Assembly (NCBI RefSeq): GCF_032884065.1
Contig: NC_088881.1
Location: forward strand, 12,489,260-12,553,259
DNA: 64,000 nucleotides
Origin: Artemia franciscana
Taxonomy: Eukaryota; Arthropoda; Branchiopoda; Anostraca; Artemiidae
Reading direction: 5' to 3'
Shown: one piece after another, positions 10,010-22,390 of the stretch
How the letters are laid out: each line of letters opens with the position of its first letter
Position numbering within the stretch: the first letter of the stretch is position 1
Program-made: the position numbers and the translations under genes
Notes under the pieces: model-generated
What the model saw: only the letters and a program-made list of their open reading frames with translations
Database searches by the model: none
What the model was told of the DNA's origin: nothing

Positions 10010-11050
10010 TAAAAGTTTTTTCAACAGAAAGTGAGAAGCAACATTAAACTTAAAACGAATACAAATTGTTCTGTATAAAAGGGAGGCTCCCTCTTCCTCA
10101 ACCCTCACTTTTTACGCTAAGTATTAAAAGTTGTTTAAAAATACTTCTCATATACAAAATCAAAGGTTCTTGCACTTGAGGTAGTCTTTCCTAAAGAATC
10201 CAAAAAAAGTCAAACTTTGATGTGAAGAGCAAGAGTTGAGGAAGGGGCAGCTCCCCCTTCCAATAAAAAATAGTTTTTGTTCGTTTATAATTTTATTTTG
10301 CCCCTTACTTTCAGTAGAAAAAACATGTTTTTATATAATTTTAGACTGTTTTTTTCCAATCATGCCAGGGAATCCCTTTCCCTCCCCCATGTGGTATTTC
10401 TCCTGGAATACTCCCCCCGGGAATGTTCCTTATCCCCGTAGAAAAAAGAACAGTGAGGAATATGGGTAAATTACATAACTTACAGCCCTTTTGTCAGTGA
10501 CTATAGAGGGCCTGATCATCATCAAAAGCATAGTTACTGGTCCTTCTTACTATGCTGAATCAAATTACTATCTTTAAATTTTATCGGATGTCTTTGGGGA
10601 ATTGGGCTTGGGAGGGGGGCTAATTATCCTTCAATATCTTTAGTCACTTAAGGAAGCACTATAACTTTTGATTCTATTCATACGAGCTCTCATCTGATCT
10701 TCTTGGACCACTAGCTCGATACGATCGCCCTTGGAGAGAAAAAAAAAACATGCATCTGTGATCTTTCTTCTGCCAAAAAAAAAAATACAAAATTCCACAT
10801 CTTTGTAGATAGAAGTTTGAAACCTCTACAGTAGGGCTGTCTGATATGCTAAATCTGATATGATTTTCATTATGATCGCACGACTTTTCAAGGATGTCCC
10901 TCCCCCTTTTCAAAAATCAGGCAAATTTTCTCAGTCTGAGCTTTTGATGAGTAACACAAAAATTAATGAATTTTACATATTTGGATTCCACTTTTTATAG
11001 TTTTGTTCACCATTGGGCTAGGTCACTCCTTACTTACGGTTCGTTATCAA
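10010..11050 (-). mobile_element. Old YX inverted-repeat element (degenerate)
   Basis: At 10016-10330 the X palindrome is recognisable (AAAGTGAGAAGCAACATTAAAC near one end, CCCCTTACTTTCAG at the other). It continues into a diverged reverse copy of the Y body ending in GGTCACTCCTTACTTACGG, the degraded terminal repeat. More diverged than the copies at 29.3 and 52.0 kb. Confidence 0.6.
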
Positions 11051-11177
11051 CAAGTATTTGATAGAGCAAATAACCAGGTTCTTCTGATTTAAGCGTTAAT
11101 AATTAACATGATTTGCCCTTCATTTGGCCTACTTTAATTCTTTTGAAGTAATTAATGGCAACCCATATTAGAATCGT

Positions 11178-11880
11178 GGTGAATTCTAAACTAGGCTATG
11201 GTCTAGAAAAAAGCAAGAGCCAAGAGCTCATATGGCACCTGTGACGAGGTCGGAAGAGCCAAAAGCCTGCAGCCCCCCAGATGGTCAAATCGGGGGAAAA
11301 GACTGTTGTCAAGTCAATTTGTGCCGGTCCCTGACACGCCTACCAATTTTCATCGTCCTAGCACGTCCAAAGCACCGATGTCGCTAAAGCACTGGAAATC
11401 CCCCCAACTCTCCCAAAGAGAACCTATCCGGTCCGGTTATGTCAATCCGGTATCAAGGACTTGTGCTTATTCTTCCTATCAAGTTTCATTCCGATCCCTT
11501 CACTCCAAGCGTTTTCCAAGATTTCCGGTTTCCCCCTCCAATTCCCCCCCATGTGACCGGATCCATTCGAGATTTAAAATAAGAGCTCTGAGACACGGTA
11601 TCCTTCTAAGTATCAAATTTCATAACCCGTTCGAAAGTTAAAAATACCCCATTTTTTTCAATTTTTTCGAGTTAACCGTCCTTCCACTCCCCCCCCCCCA
11701 GATGGTCAAATCGGGGAAACGGCTATTTCTAATTTAGTCTGATCCGGTCCCTGATACGCCTGCCAACTTTCATCGTCCTAGCTTATCTAGAAGTGCCCAA
11801 ACTAGCAAAACCCGGACCGACAGACAGACAGAACGACAGACAGACAGAAACTGCGATCGCTATATGTCACTTGGTAAATA
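11178..11880 (+). repeat. Dispersed repeat family Z with GACA tail
   Basis: Opens with AGAGCTCATATGGCAC and ends with a GACAGACAGACAG microsatellite plus GCGATCGCTATATGTCAC. It contains an internal direct duplication: CCCAGATGGTCAAATCGGGG through TTTCATCGTCCTAGC occurs near 11276 and again near 11696. A second partial copy lies at 26105-26380. The enclosed 111-aa ORF (11306-11641) has no recognisable domain. Confidence 0.6.
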
Positions 11881-12330
11881 CTAAATGCCATAACAACGGC
11901 TAAAAACATGCGAGTGTTCAAGTTACTGACACAGAAGACTGCGATGTGTCCGATCCAACGCCCCCCTTTTAACGCCCTTAATATAACGCTTTCCTCATTT
12001 TAACACTGAAGTTACGAAACATTATCTTTTAGACTTACGCTGTCCCAATTAAACTTGCCCCTTCTATATTGTATATTATAATTTTCCAATTATATCTTGT
12101 TAGATCTGTTCGGAATGTACAGAATCCCCAAATGCAAACCCAAACGCAAACGCACAAGTGTTAGGCCACCCCTTGGCACCATAAATTGAACATAGAGAGT
12201 GCTACTAAACTGTAGATGGCTTTTTATCACAAACTGAGATTTCTAGAATCATAGCTTCACTTGACAAAAAAAAATCTTTCAATAAGAGGATTTTGTTGGG
12301 ACCATCTCTGTAATTAAAAAGAGTCAAAAC
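11881..12330. other. No recognisable feature
   Basis: No coding, RNA or repeat signature seen. Confidence 0.4.
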
Positions 12331-12334
12331 ATTA

Positions 12335-12795
12335 GAAAAGCTTTACTGCTACTACCAACAACTCAGAAGACAAAACTGCTTGTGGCATACACAAATATGC
12401 ACGCTTTTCCTCCTCCCAAATCTACTGAATGATTCTTCCTTCACCCATTCTTTGGGGTGAAGGGGACTTTCCATTTGGACCAAGATGGATAGTCTGCTAT
12501 TTTTCATCCGCAAAACTAGATGGGCTAGCCATCTTAACCTTCCGTTCGTTATAACCTTAGAAAGTGGGATCGATTTGTGGAACTTTGTTGCAATTTAAGG
12601 ACCTAGGAAGTGGGATTACCCTTAGACAATTCCACACAAGACCTACTCTCCTATTCTTCCGAAGTTCTTCAACTGTGAAAAACACCCTGCGCCTTTCTAT
12701 TTACATCTTCACTGCATCCACCATCTTTACGAATATTACCCCAGATAGGTGATGCTATCCACTTGATCAATTTTCTTTTTCCTATTATTAGCCTA
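12335..12795 (-). pseudogene. Reverse-strand LINE RT C-terminal remnant
   Basis: Read on the minus strand it gives KLIKWIAS, then DGGCSEDV, and further on VLRMKNSRLSILV, ending in a GTTGTTGGTAGTAGCAG tail. These match in order the post-palm segments of the plus-strand LINE at 9016-9757 (GKDSGCSEDV, VLRMKDDR, GTTGTTAGTAGTAG). Stops and frameshifts are frequent. It is a 5'-truncated, older copy of the same family. Confidence 0.7.
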
Positions 12796-13084
12796 CCCTT
12801 GACCATCACATGTGTAGAGCAACATAACGAACAGGTCCCAAAACAAATTTATAGTAAAAGAGGTTTTGGTTCTTGCAATTTATCTCATAATAATATTTAA
12901 TTGTTTCCATTTTCAGGTACTTCATATTTATATAGATGAAAGATATTTATTTAGATATTTTATATAGATTTTACATAGATTCATGTTTATATAGATGAAA
13001 GCATTAATTTGAGCACGTTTGTAACAAATGATCTTCGTACTGGTTCAAAATATTTTTTTACTGAAAAGTCAGGAGACAATATTA

Positions 13085-13530
13085 GTCTAGAGCACGCGAG
13101 CTATCAGCGGTAGACAAATTGCGAAGAAAAGGAACGTACCAGTACCATCAAGACTTCAAAAGCTTTCTCCAAGAGACAGTAATCTTTCACTCACTTCACG
13201 TAATATATAATAAGTAATACGGGAATAAGGCTTCATACGTAATAAGACAACTTCCATCGATTTGTGTTCCAGCAGGACACAGCTTCAGACACAACCATTC
13301 ATCTGAGCAGAAAGACAATCAGAGATCAGAGCTATGGCGGAACTAAAGGGCTAGTGGTTCTTCTGGGTGGAACCACCAATAAAGTCAAAGAACAAAGATC
13401 GCTGATACATTCAGTTTCAAGTCAAGCAAGCCTTATCAAACTTATGGTGCTGCAGAAAAGACCCCGTGAATTACACGCATATGTACGTTGCAAGAGGAGG
13501 GATTATATTGTTTTTCATATTAGATGATTT
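13085..13530 (+). pseudogene. Degenerate Tc1/mariner-like transposase
   Basis: One frame near 13095-13150 gives RAISGRQIAKKRNVPVPSR, resembling the paired-like helix-turn-helix of Tc1-type transposases, followed by LSPRD, also typical. At 13260-13310 comes FVFQQDTASDTTIH, resembling the FQQD...H block around the second catalytic Asp. The spacing is far too short for a full transposase, so the middle is deleted, and no inverted repeats were found. Each match is short. Confidence 0.5.
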
Positions 13531-14029
13531 CCTCCCCCAGAGGAGAGGTAATATGATTTTTTTTCTTTTTTTTCTTTCTTAATCTGCATAATAAGTTGAA
13601 CAAACAATTTTTTCTTAATGAACAATAAGTTGAACTTTTTCTATCTTAATTTGTGATATTGAAGCACGAGAAACCAGCCAAAAGAAGGTCAGGTTGGATT
13701 AAGTGTCTTCATCTAGCTTGAGTAGCAAATATAAGACATTTGGTGAAACCGAAGTACCTTCAGTCTAAAATTGTCATGCTGCTGAAGTTACATTTACGAT
13801 TTAAGTCCTCAATGTTCATTTCGCCACTTCAATGCTCATTTTGTCCGAGTACTTCAAACGACAAGAATGAAAGCGTCAAAACTGGGACTCCATAGTAGGA
13901 AAGGGAACCTGATGCATAAAAATAAAGAATTTTTCAAATATTTTCAAAAATTCCTGACGGGGAGAGGGAAAAACGATCCCAATTTCCATGGGATTTTCCT
14001 GAAGGGAACTAAATTTGAACATCACTAAC

Positions 14030-14700
14030 AAATAAACAAAACTTAGGTTAGAGCTACAGTACTTGTGTTACAAGAAAACTGTGGGAAACACAAAATACCT
14101 TCAAGGTGCTGTTATTTAATAATAATAACAATGCATAAAATGCAAGGTAAAACAGAATAGAGAGGAGGAAGGAAAAAGCCAAAGAAAAAAAGCTTTGGCA
14201 ACGTTTTATCGAAACAAAAAAATTAATTTCGGAGCTTCGAAAAACAAAACAAAACCGAGGTTAGAGCTTAAGGCCATATTAAGGGAAGGGGTTACAGGGT
14301 TTGAACCCCTCCCCAAAAAAAAAAAGAGTTTGTCCGACTGGTAAAAACATAATAAAATTCATAAAAACACATTTTTGATGCGTGTTTTATTTTTTTAACA
14401 ATAAAAATCCTGGATAACTTCCTGTTAGAGCTACATTATTTATATTTTAAGGAAAAAAAAGCACAAAATATCTTCAGAGTACTATTTTATAGTAAATAAA
14501 TAAGGAAAAATACAAATAGCCCACACGAACGAAAACAACAAAGAAAAAAATTTCTTATAACGCCCCCCACCCCCTGCTCGAAAAAATTAGCTTCGTAAAT
14601 AAAACAAAAATCTAGGATAAAAATACAGTTTTTTTTGTGTTACCAGGATGCTGGAGGAAGCAAAAATACCTTCAAGGTGCTATTTTCTAGTAATAATCGA
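14030..14700. repeat. Diverged tandem duplications abutting nudE exon 2
   Basis: Three related segments share GGTTAGAGCTACAGTA/TA-type sequence, an A-rich run and ACCTTCAAGGTGCTATTT (14099, altered at 14470, and 14670). The last one overlaps the 3' end and splice donor of the nudE exon. Each segment continues into AGTAATAATAA-like sequence. Confidence 0.6.
14270..14420 (+). repeat. Dispersed repeat family V, copy 1
   Basis: GGGGTTACAGGGTTTGAACC, an A-rich run, GTCCGACTGGTAAAAACATAA, and a closing AATCCTGGATAACTTCC. The same layout recurs at 27740-27890, where the ends form an inverted pair (CCGTATCCAGG and CCTGGATATGCC). Confidence 0.5.
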
Positions 14701-14823
14701 TTACTCTGTGTTCGGAATTCTCGACACTTCGTTTCTGCCTGTTCTAACTGGGACTCTAACTCCAATTCCAACTCTTTTGAACTTGTTTGATATTCCTCAA
14801 GCTCTTCTTTCATTTCATCCATC
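14670..14823 (-). CDS. nudE: nudE/NDEL1 homologue, coding exon 2
   Basis: A 154-bp internal exon. On the minus strand TTTTTCAG precedes it (acceptor AG at 14825-14824) and AAG|GTATTT ends it (donor at 14669-14668). It encodes MDEMKEELEEYQTSSKEL, then ELESQLEQAETKCREFRTQS and NRLLLENSTLK. This is an uninterrupted charged coiled coil matching the NDE1/NDEL1 segment of the form RDELxEFQEGSRELEAELEAQ, about residues 27-78. NudE proteins scaffold LIS1 and cytoplasmic dynein in nuclear migration and mitosis (known of the family). The exon starts with one base completing a split Gly codon left by exon 1, so its Met is internal. Later exons were not found. Confidence 0.85.
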
Positions 14824-15124
14824 CTGAAAAATTTAACAAATTAGAAAAATGCATTCTGGCCTATAAGGCTCCCACGTAGAAACTATGAGAAAAGAAGCTA
14901 ATCTGTAGCACTTTAGCTCAACTAATATTGTGGCTTTTCAGGGCGGGACTACGATAGGACACAAAAGGGGCCTTTGTGCCCCTTTGGTCCGAAGTCCTTT
15001 GGGAGGACTTCGGGACAAACACTACGATTCAGAAAATAAAAGTAAGATTGGTCCTGAAAAATAGACTTTTTGATCATATCATCTAGCAAAGACAATTTGA
15101 TGAATTAACAGAGTACACTTTGAC

Positions 15125-15340
15125 CTGGAAGCAGGACCGTATCCAGCATTTTTTTTTGGGGGGTGGGGGATGTTTTACAAATGGCTTTATTTCGGGGGGG
15201 GTACACAAAAAAAGACTAAAAAACGCGCAAAAAATTTGTTCATATTCATTTGTTACGTTTTTACAAGTCGAACAAACATTTCAGGGGTGGGAGGAATCAA
15301 TTCCCCCTAACCCCCTGGGTACGGCCTTGTCTGGAAAGGA
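15125..15340. repeat. Dispersed repeat related to family V
   Basis: Begins GACCGTATCCAGCA, has G-rich and A-rich runs, and closes CCCCCTGGGTACGGCC, forming imperfect inverted ends like the copy at 27740-27890. Confidence 0.45.
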
Positions 15341-16284
15341 TCCTACGTAAAATCCATGAGAAAAAAGCTAAGTTACAGTATTTGATAGGAAAGGAAAGGA
15401 GGGGGGAGTAAGGAAAGAGGGGTAGCCCCTCTTTTATTTGAGGATAATCCTTTTTATTGCTTTTTTGTGATTTTAACAACGCAGCCCTGTCTCTTGGGGA
15501 TAAGGAAGGCATAGTTTCCACCCTATTTTTCTCTAAAAAAAACAGCGAGTAATCTCAAGGAAAACAACAAATTCCTGTTGAAAGAATATCTTAAACAATG
15601 TCATATTTTTGAATAAGTGAAATAGTAAAAATAAAATAAGGAAGGATTTCCCACCCCCTGTTGCAAGGTAAAAAAAAAGAATATATATGGTAAAAGTTCT
15701 TAGAAGTAGAAAAAACTAGGGAGGAGCCAATTTTTCTAGGGGTTCGATGAAAAAAGGTTTTTGTCCAAATATCCATACTTTGGATTTAAAAAAAATATTT
15801 TTACATAAAAGTTCCATAGCGAGTTCCCTACATCCAATTTCAGGGGTCCTTGGTCTTCGATATATGTCTACCATACAAGTATAGCTTTACATAAGTACAC
15901 AGAGCCGTTTTTTGGCAGGGGATGATAGTTGAATTTTCCAGTGGGAAATAATCGTTGAGACCCGCCTTGGGAGTTGGTCTTCCTTATTGTAGTCCTAGGC
16001 AAAATAGCAATCTTGAAATTTTAGTCAAACACCGTGAAGCCCCCTCCCCCCCCCCACCGTGTTTGTAAGTATGCAAAGTACCATCAGATGATTTTTCACA
16101 TCAGTATTTTTTTATTCTATTTTATCTGTTAAAAGTCAAAATGCATGATTGTTTTTAGATTTCTTGAGGAGGAGACAAAAATCAAAGTGATTCATAAGTG
16201 GTAATTGTGTATTATACCAACGTCACTTTTGTTCTTGATCTGTTTAAAACCGGTTGCTCTAGGTCCATTCGGAGATAAGCCTGA

Positions 16285-16672
16285 TTTTTATTTTTTTATT
16301 AATGAACTCTTTATTAACTACTAAATTACAAAAACTATAAATACACACAACCGCCCGGGGAAGGCTAAAACAGCCTGATGTTGGACGGCTGCAATCCTCT
16401 GATTCTCAACCTATTTATTTAAAAAAAAAATTAAAGAAGGACAAAAACACTCACTCAATTATCCCTTAATACCAGAATATACATATATAAAGGCTAACAA
16501 TACTAAGAACAAATAAATTATCTCCCCACTCCCAATAAATGTTTTTTTTAATTTACTTTAAATGACCCAATATGTTCCGCCTCCCTAATGCCAGCTGGGA
16601 TATCATTCCAAATAGCCAGACCTAAATATCTAAATTCGAAAGCTGCACTTTGGAGATTATCCTGAGTAAAAT
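16285..16672 (-). pseudogene. 5'-truncated LINE: ORF2 C-terminus and 3' UTR
   Basis: On the minus strand 16672-16545 encodes FEFRYLGLAIWNDIPAG and then IREAEHIGSFK before a stop. This is the C-terminal WN-x-IP...FK motif of CR1/jockey-type ORF2 proteins. About 260 bp of 3' UTR follows, with AATAAAG and an A-rich end near 16290. Everything upstream is missing, the usual result of aborted reverse transcription. Confidence 0.7.
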
Positions 16673-18115
16673 AAACTACTATGCAGGTATATTTTAAGGC
16701 CGTGATTAAGTGAACTTGAAAACATCGAGGTTCAAAATTGAAGTTAGGGTCGCCTTCTATCTCTCAATTCTCTAGAGACTGTCGATTGTCAAAAACCCTT
16801 CAAATAGCACGTATTCATTAGCGGAAATAGCAGGTTAATTATACCAGAATGTCAATCTAGGGCTACTTGAAACGATTCTTTGTGGCAAAAAAAACACTTG
16901 TAAAAATTTCAGGTGGCTGAAAATATTCTATGAGACTGTTCGAAGACAGGAAAATACATCGAAAAATGGTTGCTATTATCTTACAGGTTATTGTCATTTG
17001 CTCATGATAGTACCGATTTTGTTCTAAAAGCAATATCCTTCACAGAGTACACTTGTGAAAAAAAAGCTAGACATTTTCTAAGATTTCTAAGCAATTAAAG
17101 GAAATAGAGCAAAATCCTAGCAAACATTTTGTAGCATCTTCGAGAAGCTATGGCCTGATATTAAAAGCGGTATCTTCCACCAATGAATACTTGAGTACTT
17201 TTTAAATATAAATTTTCAATTTTAACATGGGATTTTCGAGTTCCATCAGCTCACGTAATCACGGCCTTAATTATTTGTTTAATATATAGAGCTGGCAAAG
17301 CATTTAGTATAATGCGTTCTGGGTGGTCTGCTTTCGATAATTCTCTGTTGTATTTTCCATAATTTTGTTACTAAAGTATAATATTTTCATCATATTTTGT
17401 TATATTTCACTATGATTAACCTAAATTCACTTCTTGGTTGTTGTCGGTATAATGCAAGTGCCTCTTAAGTTTATGCTTTTTTACGTGCTCCCCCTACTCA
17501 CAAAAACATCCTATTTATCTCCTAGACCCCAACCCCCCAAGACGGTATTGAAACAAGTGAGGCAGTTATCCCTTTTCAAAAATAAAAAGTCAAATTGAGT
17601 CCTACACCATTAATTAGATACAAAAATAAAAGCTAATTAAAATCAAACAACGAAGCATGCATATAAATCTCGTTTAGTTTCAAGCCAAAACTGTACTTCC
17701 TTAAGAGTAACACAGCGACCATGATTGCCAAATATGTCCGTCATTTGCATTTTTTTAGATGACGTAATAAAAAGCGGAAACAACTGAATATTTTAGAGAC
17801 TCTTCCTAGCTATTCAAATTGGAAAATATAATTATTTCCCACAAAATTTTTATAAATTGTCCTTGATAAAATATCAAGGAGGGTAGGCTAAAGAATACTT
17901 ACGATTTATAGCGACCACACCAAAGAAGTTAAGTTGGGTTAATCCTACTGAAGTATATAAAAATATAATGATCAAGCAACAAAAATATGGAAACTATAAT
18001 AGAGAATTATGGAAAGCAAACCGCCCAGAACGCATTATATTAACTACCTAACCACCTTTATATATTAAATATTTAATTAAAATAAACCTGCACAGTAGTT
18101 TATCTCACTGAGACT
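16655..18115. repeat. Foldback repeat family T with inserted MITE
   Basis: Two arms in inverse orientation: left arm 16655-16697 plus 17267-17420, right arm 17930-18115. Shared landmarks include AATAAACTACTATGCAGG (GATAAACTACTGTGCAGG in the right arm), AATGCGTTCTGGGTGG, TAATTCTCTGTTGTATTTTC and AAAGTATAATATTTTCATCA. The left arm is split by the MITE. A third partial copy is at 27040-27280. Confidence 0.65.
16698..17266. mobile_element. piggyBac-like MITE with TTAA target duplication
   Basis: A 569-bp element with terminal inverted repeats GGCCGTGATTAAGTGAAC and, complemented from the other end, GGCCGTGATTACGTGAGC, directly flanked by TTAA at 16694-16697 and 17267-17270. It has no transposase. 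TTAA duplication is the piggyBac hallmark. The right arm of the surrounding foldback carries the unfilled site (TTTTAATTAAATATT near 18070, minus strand), supporting the boundaries. Confidence 0.7.
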
Positions 18116-18889
18116 ACGCTAATTATCTACGAATGCAGACAGAGACACCGGTTTTACTCAGATCAAGAACTGGAGTGTGGTGACTATAAAACGTTAATAC
18201 CGACTAAAGCATTAATGCGATAAATCAAATTATTAATCACTAAGTGGAAAATAGAATAGTCGTATTTATTTGATAATTATCTAAGTAATAAAAACCATCA
18301 AAGCTACAAATTTAGGCTTTGCATAAACCACAGAGTGAAAGAAGTCCCGTCCCCTAAATGTTAACAATTTTGCTGCGGAGAATCACTGCTGTCTTGTTTT
18401 TTTGTTTTTCGTATCGCGATCAGCGGTCTGTAAGAAATGAAAATTCGAAACCCTTAGGCTATTCCCGTACGAGAATCGCAAAAAAGGATGAGAATTCCCC
18501 ACAGCTTTATTTAATAAATTAACCTGCGAAGTTGGACTGCGTCCATCACTGCTGCTTAGTTGTTTTTGTTTTGTTTTTTACCCATTCAGGCATCTGGCGG
18601 TGGAGGGTAGTTGGGTATTTTCGATGTCCGTCACCAAAGGGGTGGTCGAAAGACAATCAAACTTGGAGGTGGTAAGAATAATTTTCCAACTTATGGCTTT
18701 CAGTGAGACGATTAAATCCTACCACTGTAAAGATTAGGAATGGGGAGGATCATATTTCTGTCATCAACACATCTGCCAGCACAGATCGTCAGATTTGAAA
18801 AAGATATGCTTTTCAGGGATATTTGACAAACCTAGCGTCTTTGTTGCAAGACGGTCCCAAAATTTAAGATAAACGTTCTAATAAAAAGG

Positions 18890-19380
18890 GGTTGTAGTAT
18901 CTCGACGAAACTTAACCAGAAGTAAAAGTCAATGTTCTAGTCACGTTTCTTTTAAGAGTCCTCGACTAATTCGACTTTCATGGGGGAGGATGAGAGTGGA
19001 TTCTAAATTCCAGATCTTGGTCCCAATCTGGAATCTAGCCATGTTTTTTTCAACTGATTCAACCTTCATGGGGGAGGATGAGAGTGGATCCTAAATTCCT
19101 GTCAGTACATCTTAAATAAATTTAGCGGTAAGTGTAAGCTAGTGCTCTAGTACTGGTTTTTGGGAGTCCATGACTGATCCAGCCTCTGTGGGGGCCAGTG
19201 AAAGAGAGAGTCTATAGATTACACTATAATCAGTAGATCTATCATAGAGCCTCCAGTCCTCCATTGGATCCCAGCCAAACATTGTGTGAAGTAAGAGATC
19301 GGTCTATGTTTCACTTTTTCAGTGTCTGCACTTGATCCAATCTTAGTCGAGGAGAGGGAGTTGGGGAACTATGAGTTTTC
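18890..19380 (+). repeat. Short diverged tandem repeat
   Basis: Units share ACTxATTCxACxTTCATGGG, GGAGGATGAGAGTGGATxCT and GTTCTAGT-type segments. Clear copies are at 18960-19010 and 19055-19105; weaker ones near 19160-19215 and 19320-19370. Confidence 0.55.
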
Positions 19381-19479
19381 AAAGCTCTTAGCAGTAGTTA
19401 TAGATTTGGGTGTCCGAGAACGATCCAATCAGCTATCAATTACAAATGATCAACAATGGCATCTAGGGTTCAATTCGCA

Positions 19480-20860
19480 TATTTAGGGGGCTCGATTTCG
19501 GTCTGATACTTTTAAAGCATTTGCTATTAGAAGCCACAACCATAAACGTTTTAGATCTTACTTTATCCGACTTCACATTCGTATACAAATTCCGTTCTAT
19601 GGACAGTCCTTAATATTAAGAAATCATCTAAGGCAGGGGTCCACAGCCTTTTTTGGCAGTGGGCTAGAATTCACCAAAGTGTAAATATAAAAGGGACGTT
19701 TGGGGCCGGGATACTTTCATTTTAAAACAGTCTTTAGGGAAATAATAATGTAAGTTTTACTAAGAAAATAATTCAAAATATTTTTAGACTTTAAACACCA
19801 ATTCCGAATTATAATTCTAACTATTATAAAAATAGACATAACTGAATAAACTTTATTTATAAACGCTCTACGGTATCAATAGATACCCTTGTTGAACGTG
19901 ATACCCAATTGATACTCATGTTGAACATGTGACTTAAGTTAAGCCAATTTTTTAGCCGTGTATTTTTAGTCGTTTTGGGCTGAATATAATCACCCGAATT
20001 TCGGTGGTTAGCCTGTTTCTGTTATTGCTTAAAATTGATTCCGTATGTGAAAAATTTGCTCACACTAGCAAGTTTAACGGATGTGAGAAATGGCAAGCCA
20101 ATTTTTTTTCAAAAATGAAGATTTCGTAAGAGGTGATGCCCAGCATGATAATGTCACAAGGAGAAGACAATCTTCAGTTTTTTCTTAATTATTATTATAA
20201 TTATTTTTATCATAACGCTAATGGTTTAAAATTAATCAGTTCAACACTAAGATGATTAGATATTGAAAAGACTGCAAATTTCAAACATTTTTTTTTCTAT
20301 TTCGCTGGGGTTTATTATAAATGTAAAAATCCGCCATACTTCTTAAACTTTGAAATCGACTTTTATATTCCCTTTTAATGACAAAAAAAAACAAATTTCG
20401 CGCATATTTAGGGGAAGACACCAATTTAGGGGAAGAAATATAGATTTTATGTAGCTTTAAATATATTTACTTGCAAAGCAAAATTCTTTATTTTTAAGTA
20501 TTTTCGAAAATGTATGGTTATTTCTTTGGATCTGTGCGCTGAGATCATTATAACAACTTTTATCTGTTAAAAAAAAAGTATTAAAAAACGCTCTTCCTAC
20601 TCGAATTCGAGAAAATTTTCCTAAAGAAATATCTGTATAACATCAAAACTATACAAATCTATGAAGAAGTCTCTCGACTTAACTATTGTATTTCGGAGTG
20701 CAACAGCAAATATCCATATTTAAATTCATTTAGGTACTTCCATATTAGTCAGTACACACTCGAAAAGTTTGCTAAATATACGATTTATGAAAACCGGTTT
20801 CATAGCCAAAAAGACAAATAAAAGGTTACAGAATGCAAAGGATTTGTATAACTTGGGCTA
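19480..20860. other. AT-rich region; possible hAT terminal repeat only
   Basis: At 19633 CAGGGGTCCACAGCCTTTTT resembles one terminal inverted repeat of a hAT element. No matching right end was found. The rest holds short ORFs without motifs. Confidence 0.3.
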
Positions 20861-21060
20861 TATATTTGCACATTAGAGGGGTGGAGCTATGGTTAAATTA
20901 CTTTACCCCCACATCCCCCCTAATGTGGAAATATATATCCTAAATTGTATTATTATATAAACTAAAATATAACATTTTCATCATGTTTTGGTAAATTTCA
21001 TAAAGATTAACCGAACTTCACTCCTCGACTGGCTAATATGGAAGCATCTGATTTTTCAAA

Positions 21061-21930
21061 CAGTTCGTGGTAACGAACTGTAGTAAGGAGCGACCCAGCT
21101 CAATAGTAACCAAAACTCTAAAAAAATACGAAATTTTGGTGCCAATAGCTACATCGAAAGAATTGCATTTTAATGCTGATTTTAAATATATAAGTTTCAT
21201 CAAGTTTAGTCTTACCCGTCAAAAGTTACGAGCCTGAGAAAATATGCGTTATTTTCGAAAATAGGGGTAAACACCCCCTAAAAGTCTTAGAATCTTAACG
21301 AAAATCACACCATCAGATTCAGCGTATCAGAGAACCCTACTGTAGAAGTTTCAAGCTCCTATCTACAAAAATCTGGAATTTTATATTTTTTGCCAGAAGG
21401 CATATCACGGATGCGTGTTTATTTGTTTGTTTGTTTTTTTTTGTTGTTTTTTCCCCAGGGGTGATCGTATCGACCCAGTTGTCCTAGAATGTTGCGAGAG
21501 GGCTCATTCTAACGGAAATGGAAAGTTCTAGTGCCCTTTTTCAGTGACCAAAAAAATTGGAGGACACCTAGGCCCCCTCCCACGCTAATTGTTTTCCCAA
21601 AGTCAACGGATCAAAATTCTGAGATAGCCAGTTTATTCAGCGTAGTCGAAAAACCTTATAACTATGTCTTTGGGGACGACTTACTCCCCCACAGTCCCCG
21701 TGGAAGGGGTTACAAATTCAAAACTTTGACCAGTGCTTACATATAGTAATGGTTATTGGGAAGTGTACATGCGTTTTCAGGAGGATTTTTTGGTTGGAGG
21801 CAGGGGATGAGAAGAGGGGGATATGCTGGGGGAACTTTCCATCGAGGAATTTGTCATGGGGGAAGAAAATTTCCATGAAGGGAACGCAGAATTTACTTGC
21901 ATTACTTAAAAAAAAACAATGAAAAAATAA
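21061..21930 (+). mobile_element. YX element, Y body (plus strand)
   Basis: Starts with the hairpin CAGTTCGT-GGTA-ACGAACTG (21061-21080), then the terminal repeat AGTAAGGAGCGAC (21082-21094). The Y body follows, with CACACCATCAGATTCAGCGT, GGGGTGATCGTATCGACCC and TGGAGGACACCTAGGCCCCC. Highly similar to 52010-52905. The 71-aa ORF at 21531 lies in a repeat and is not taken as a gene. Confidence 0.7.
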
Positions 21931-21949
21931 ATAAGAAAGTTTTTTTCAG

Positions 21950-22170
21950 CTGGAAGCAAGCAGCAGCATTAAAACTTAAAACGAGCAGAAATTATTACCC
22001 ATATGAGGGGCTCACCTCCTCCTAATACCTCACTCTTTACGCTAAAGTATTTTTAGTAATTTCAACTATTTATTCTGCGGCTTTTGTGATTCAGGGGTCA
22101 TTCTTAATGAATTGGGACAAAATTTAAGCTTTAGTGTAAAGAGCGAGGTACTGACGAGGGGCAAACGCCC
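21950..22170. repeat. Diverged X-type palindrome
   Basis: CTCTTTACGCTAAAGTA on the left and TTTAGTGTAAAGAGCGAGG on the right form the inner part of an imperfect inverted repeat, with CATATGAGGGGC and GCCCTCATATATG outside it. Related to the X palindrome but older. Confidence 0.55.
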
Positions 22171-22390
22171 TCATATATGTAATAAAAACATGAGAATACC
22201 AAAGTTCTTTACGTAAGCTAATTTATAAGTTACGTATATCTTTTACATATAAAAAGATTCGTAAAAAATTAAAATTTCTAGTTGCCTTTTAATTAACCGA
22301 AAATCGGAAAATAAATATTCCTCTGCGGAGAGCCAAAATCAAAACATGCATTGATTCAAAAACGTTCAGAAATTAAATAAAAAAAACAAG

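Noticed and set aside
19633-19660. hAT transposon left end (CAGGGGTCCACAGCC)
   Set aside because: No matching right terminal repeat or 8-bp target duplication was found, so no element can be delimited.
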